A stretch of 40,668 nt of DNA, taken from contig JAGZOP010000016.1 in assembly GCA_018383195.1 (NCBI GenBank), positions 1 to 40,668 on the forward strand. The letters run 5' to 3'. The notes beneath the pieces were generated by a model, which worked only from the letters and a program-made list of their open reading frames with translations, was not told the DNA's origin and did not search any database. Below are positions 37,569 through 40,668 of this stretch, piece by piece. Made by a program: the position numbers and the translations under genes. Source of the DNA: Clostridiaceae bacterium. Lineage in GTDB: Bacteria > Bacillota > Clostridia > Oscillospirales > Butyricicoccaceae. Position 1 is the stretch's first letter, and the number at the start of each line of letters is the position of its first letter.

Positions 37569-39407
37569 ATGTGTGGAATTGTTGGTTTTACCGGCAGAGA
37601 AAACGCTGTGCCGATCCTGCTTAAGGGACTGTACAGCTTGGAATACCGTGGCTACGACTCAGCGGGCATCGCTGCGTTTACGGCAGAAGGCTTGAAGGTG
37701 GTAAAGTCGCGCGGCAGGATTGCGGCGCTGGAAGAAAAAATTCATGCAGACGGCGGTTTGTCGGCGGTTTGCGGAATTGGTCATACCCGTTGGGCGACGC
37801 ATGGAGAACCATCCGACCGCAATTCCCATCCCCATTTGGGCGGGGACAGCGGCAGGATTGCGGTTGTCCATAACGGCATTATCGAGAACTATCTCGAACT
37901 GCGCAGCCGTCTGGAAAAGCACGGATACGTGTTCCAGTCCGAAACCGATACCGAGACGGTTGCGCATCTGGTGGACTATCTGCATACTGGAAAGCACGAA
38001 GATTTGGCAATGACCGTGCTGAAAGCGGTCACTATGCTGCGCGGGTCTTACGCGCTCGGCGTCGTTTCCATGGATGATCCCAATGAGATTGTTGCGGCGC
38101 GGCGCGACAATCCGCTTGTCATCGGTCTGGGAGAAGGCGAGAACATGATTGCGTCCGATATCACAGCCATTATCTCCCGTACTCGAAAGTACATCATTCT
38201 GGATGATGGTGAGGTTGCAATTGTACGTCCGGATCAGGTGACGGTGATGAATGCCTTTGGAGATGTGGTTGAAAAGGAAGTACAGGAGGTAAACTGGGAT
38301 CTTTCTGCGGCAGAAAAGGGTGGCTATGAGCACTTCATGATGAAAGAAATGATGGAGCAGCCGCAGGCAGTCTCGAATACCATTCATCCGCGCATCAAAG
38401 AAGGGCACATCGTTTTTGAAGATGCGGGATTAACCGAGGAGCGATTGAAAAAAGCAAAAAACATCCACATTATCGGCTGCGGCTCTGCCCTGCATGCAGG
38501 AATGGTGGGACGCTCGGTCATTGAAAAACTCAGCCATGTGCGCTGCAATACATGGATTGCATCAGAGTTCCGCTATGAAAATCCGATTATTGATGCAGAT
38601 GATTTATGTATCATTATCAGCCAGTCGGGAGAAACTGCGGATACACTTGCTGCGATGCGTCAGGCAAAGCAGGCGGGAGCGTACACGGTTGCGATTGTGA
38701 ACGTCGTTTCCTCGACGATTGCGCGCGAGGCAGACGGGGTACTCTATCTATGGGCAGGACCGGAAATCGCGGTTGCAACAACCAAAGCATATTCGGCACA
38801 GCTGGGAGCGCTGTATCTGTTTGCGGTGAAGCTGGCACGTGTGCGCGGCGCAATGACCGCAGAACAGGAAGCGGCTTATTGCAGAGAACTGGATTCCATT
38901 CCGGAACGGATTGCCGAGGTCTTGGAGATGAAGGAGCGGATGCAGTTTATTGCGACCCGGTATGCGAACCGTTCCAGTGTGTTCTATCTGGGACGCACAC
39001 TCGATTATGCGGCTGCGATGGAGGCATCGCTTAAACTCAAAGAAATCTCTTATGTGCATAGCGAGGCATATGCAGCGGGAGAACTCAAGCATGGCACGAT
39101 TTCTCTGATTGAACAAGGTACACTGGTTGTCGCGCTTGCGACACAGCCGGAACTGTATGAAAAGACTATCTCGAATATTCGGGAGGTTGCATCGCGCGGC
39201 GCGGAAGTGGTGCTTGTGACGGGAGCAGACTTTGAAGGGGATACTTCGTGCTGCAGTTATGTACTGCGCCTGCCGAAGATTTTGCCCGAACTCAGCGCTT
39301 CGCTGTCAATTGTGCCGCTTCAGCTGCTCGCCTATTACATTGCGGTCGAGCGTTCCTGCGATGTCGATAAGCCGAGAAACCTCGCGAAATCGGTTACGGT
39401 AGAATAA
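37569..39407 (+). CDS. glmS: Glutamine--fructose-6-phosphate aminotransferase (isomerizing)
   Basis: A 612-residue enzyme that makes glucosamine-6-phosphate. The mature N-terminal nucleophile Cys follows the Met (MCGIVGFTG). The glutaminase domain has RWATHGEPSDRNSHPH and HNGIIENY; two SIS domains follow, with SQSGETADTLAAMR and the terminal DKPRNLAKSVTVE. ATG 37569 follows TAGGAGGACATTCAAT. With glmM it forms the amino-sugar branch, and its message is under feedback control by the ribozyme upstream. Confidence 0.97.
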   Translation: MCGIVGFTGRENAVPILLKGLYSLEYRGYDSAGIAAFTAEGLKVVKSRGRIAALEEKIHADGGLSAVCGIGHTRWATHGEPSDRNSHPHLGGDSGRIAVVHNGIIENYLELRSRLEKHGYVFQSETDTETVAHLVDYLHTGKHEDLAMTVLKAVTMLRGSYALGVVSMDDPNEIVAARRDNPLVIGLGEGENMIASDITAIISRTRKYIILDDGEVAIVRPDQVTVMNAFGDVVEKEVQEVNWDLSAAEKGGYEHFMMKEMMEQPQAVSNTIHPRIKEGHIVFEDAGLTEERLKKAKNIHIIGCGSALHAGMVGRSVIEKLSHVRCNTWIASEFRYENPIIDADDLCIIISQSGETADTLAAMRQAKQAGAYTVAIVNVVSSTIAREADGVLYLWAGPEIAVATTKAYSAQLGALYLFAVKLARVRGAMTAEQEAAYCRELDSIPERIAEVLEMKERMQFIATRYANRSSVFYLGRTLDYAAAMEASLKLKEISYVHSEAYAAGELKHGTISLIEQGTLVVALATQPELYEKTISNIREVASRGAEVVLVTGADFEGDTSCCSYVLRLPKILPELSASLSIVPLQLLAYYIAVERSCDVDKPRNLAKSVTVE

Positions 39408-39476
39408 ATTTATGTGCAAAATATACAAATAATACTGTCGATTATAGCGCAAAATTCACGATAAAATAAGAATCTA

Positions 39477-39505
39477 TTGACAGTATGCGGAAACCATAAT
39501 ATAAT
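39477..39505 (+). promoter_or_regulatory. Promoter of sigH
   Basis: Consensus TTGACA (39477-39482) and TATAAT (39500-39505), spacing 17. The start would be near 39512, which excludes the upstream in-frame start codons. Confidence 0.88.
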
Positions 39506-39536
39506 GATAAAAAATATGACAAGTGGAACCGAGCGA

Positions 39537-40133
39537 ATGGGACTGGAAATCGGCAATATGAACGAAAATGAATTATGTGCAGCCGCGAAAGCTGGAGACA
39601 GCGACGCGGTGGAAGCGTTGGTCGGTCGATACTCCAGACTTGTAAAAACCTGTGCACGCGCATACTATCTGGCGGGCGCAGAAGGGGAAGACCTGATTCA
39701 GGAGGGCATGCTGGGACTCTGGCGGGCGGTGATTACCTTTGACCCGAACCGCGGGGTGCCGTTTGAAGCGTATGCGCATACCTGCATCAGCCGCCGGATT
39801 TATTCGGCGGTTCGGGATGCGCGCGCGTTAAAGCATGAGCCGCTGAACACGTCCCTTTCGCTTGAAAAGCCTCTTTTTGAAGACAATGCGGAATCCCACT
39901 CTGGCAGTGCGGCGGCTTCCAATCCGGAAACCCTGCTTATCAGTATGGAAGAGCAGGCAGAACGGTTGGGACGCCTGCGGGAGCTTCTCTCTGTTTTCGA
40001 AGCGCAGGTGTTGTCCCTGTATTTAGACGGTTTCTCCTATGATGAAATCGCAGCGCGGCTTTCAAGGTCGCGGAAATCTGTGGACAATGCCATTCAGCGA
40101 ATCAGGCACAAATCGGCTTCCGTGGGTTCTTAA
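39537..40133 (+). CDS. sigH: RNA polymerase sporulation sigma factor SigH
   Basis: A 198-residue sigma-70 family factor of the sigma-H group. Region 2 contains DLIQEGMLGLWRAVITFDP and FEAYAHTCISRRI; the linker has the SigH-typical LNTSLSLEKPLFED; region 4 is the VLSLYLDGFSYDEIAARLSR helix-turn-helix, followed by SVDNAIQRIRHK. SigH drives entry to sporulation and early stationary-phase genes. The start is taken at 39537 (MGLEIGNMNEN); ATG 39558 is possible, and neither has a strong ribosome site. It has its own consensus promoter. Confidence 0.9.
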   Translation: MGLEIGNMNENELCAAAKAGDSDAVEALVGRYSRLVKTCARAYYLAGAEGEDLIQEGMLGLWRAVITFDPNRGVPFEAYAHTCISRRIYSAVRDARALKHEPLNTSLSLEKPLFEDNAESHSGSAAASNPETLLISMEEQAERLGRLRELLSVFEAQVLSLYLDGFSYDEIAARLSRSRKSVDNAIQRIRHKSASVGS

Positions 40134-40219
40134 GGTGGCATCAGGGCGCATCCCTGTTCCGCATAAATTTCACTCAGCGTTCCTGATGGGAACCAAGGTA
40201 TCAAAGAGAGGTAAAAAGA

Positions 40220-40498
40220 ATGTACCAGGACAAGACTTTAGTATGTAAGGAATGCGGCAGCGAGTTCGTATTCACCGCCGGTGAGCAGGAGTTCTATGCA
40301 GAGCGCGGCTTCCAGAATGAACCCCAGCGCTGCAAGGCATGCCGCGATGCGCGGAAGAATGCAGCTCGTGGTCCCCGCGAGTACTTCACCGCAACTTGTG
40401 CTGCTTGCGGCGGCGAGGCAAGAGTTCCTTTCGAACCCAAGTCTGACCGTCCGGTTTATTGCAGCGAGTGCTTCGCAAAGATGAAGGCTCAGGACTAA
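40220..40498 (+). CDS. Small zinc-ribbon protein
   Basis: A 92-residue protein with two four-cysteine zinc sites: CKECG with CKACRDA in the first half and CAACGG with CSECFAKM in the second. This matches the widespread CxxC zinc-binding small proteins of Firmicutes, whose function is not established. A central FYAERGFQNEPQRC pattern is characteristic. ATG 40220 follows AGAGAGGTAAAAAGA. It lies 86 bases after sigH and may be read from the same promoter; a strong terminator follows. Confidence 0.88.
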   Translation: MYQDKTLVCKECGSEFVFTAGEQEFYAERGFQNEPQRCKACRDARKNAARGPREYFTATCAACGGEARVPFEPKSDRPVYCSECFAKMKAQD

Positions 40499-40507
40499 TT
40501 TAATACA

Positions 40508-40540
40508 CAAAAGGTCCCGGCAAAGGCCGGGACCTTTTTC
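40508..40540 (+). terminator. Terminator after the zinc-ribbon gene
   Basis: AAAGGTCCCGG (40510-40520) pairs with CCGGGACCTTT (40527-40537), followed by TTC. Confidence 0.93.
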
Positions 40541-40569
40541 TATGCAAATAAAAAACGTCCCGACCGAAG

Positions 40570-40668
40570 TGAGGTGCCCCCCAAAAGTTAAACAATAATT
40601 GAATGTAAAATTGGTCAATCAACCGAAAGGGCTTGTTGTCTGTGAAGAGCAGGCGGCAGGCCCTTTAG
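40570..40668 (-). mobile_element. IS3-family insertion sequence, right end (runs off the window)
   Basis: The plus strand from 40570 reads TGAGGTGCCCCCCAAAAG followed by TTAAAC, the terminal inverted repeat style of IS3-family (IS150 group) elements, beginning with TG as expected. A transposase C-terminus is coded inward on the minus strand. The rest of the element lies beyond the right edge. Confidence 0.75.
40615..40668 (-). CDS. IS3-family transposase OrfB, last 17 residues (partial)
   Basis: The minus strand reads LKGLPPALHRQQALSVD and a TGA stop, closely like the LKGLSPVQYRTQAL type C-terminus of IS3-family OrfB (integrase-core) transposases. Distance to the inverted repeat, about 20 bases, fits the right end of such an element. 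Confidence 0.65.
   Translation of the reverse strand, partial: LKGLPPALHRQQALSVD

Noticed and set aside
40570..40668. HEARO/IscB-type guide RNA at the right edge, prompted by GTGA before the element and a stem AAAGGGC/GGCCCTTT
   Set aside because: The inverted repeat and the coded LKGLPPALHRQQAL tail point to an IS3 element, and the stem lies inside the transposase frame.
1..40668. CRISPR array, tRNA or rRNA genes, prophage, antibiotic or secondary-metabolite cluster
   Set aside because: No regularly spaced repeats, tRNA-like cloverleaf with CCA end, rRNA motif, structural phage gene or synthase was found on either strand.

Overview
The window reads as chromosome of a spore-forming, butyrate-producing anaerobic Firmicute, most likely a gut clostridium of the Oscillospiraceae/Butyricicoccaceae type. 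That placement is inferred from gene content (spoIIID, spmAB, sigH, a full butyryl-CoA route plus the 4-hydroxybutyrate route), Firmicute-style Shine-Dalgarno sites and a moderate GC content; no rRNA is present to settle it. I see no tRNA, rRNA, CRISPR array or prophage.

Region 1 (1-3520): the 5' end of etfB and bcd on the minus strand, behind a strong promoter and a leader of about 250 nt. Next to it, on the plus strand, lies a large serine recombinase translationally coupled to a 35-codon ORF, followed by an orphan gene tail and a strong hairpin. Region 2 (3520-6900): an orphan LytTR response regulator, a strongly structured non-coding RNA candidate with its own promoter and a 19-bp terminator stem, then spoIIID, an AbrB-type zinc-ribbon regulator, and spmA/spmB.

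Region 3 (7100-15300, all minus strand): the fermentation block. Transcription runs 4hbD > abfD > a small Cys-rich protein > a fused CoA-transferase, then thl > crt > hbd. With bcd/etfB this gives acetyl-CoA to butyryl-CoA, and 4-hydroxybutyrate to crotonyl-CoA, joining at crotonyl-CoA. Two near-identical 19-bp elements that resemble Rex (NADH-sensing) operators sit on the thl promoter. Stem-loops, one a good terminator, separate several genes.

Region 4 (15300-20100): a polar amino-acid ABC importer operon (minus) and a divergent SMC/YhaN-like ATPase with a membrane hairpin. Region 5 (20100-30720): an unknown membrane protein, RNase Y, pgeF, an oligopeptide-type binding lipoprotein, mnmA, an EamA transporter, a CPBP protease, pth, fakA-type DAK2 protein and yloU.

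Region 6 (30720-40668): lexA with two candidate self-operators, recG, ruvC-ruvA-ruvB, glmM, the glmS ribozyme, glmS, sigH and a small zinc-ribbon protein. The window ends inside an IS3-family element (IR plus transposase C-terminus) that appears to have landed in a terminator hairpin.

Start codons were chosen by Shine-Dalgarno position and family N-termini; several are GTG or TTG. Functions are from sequence motifs read by eye; no database search was run.
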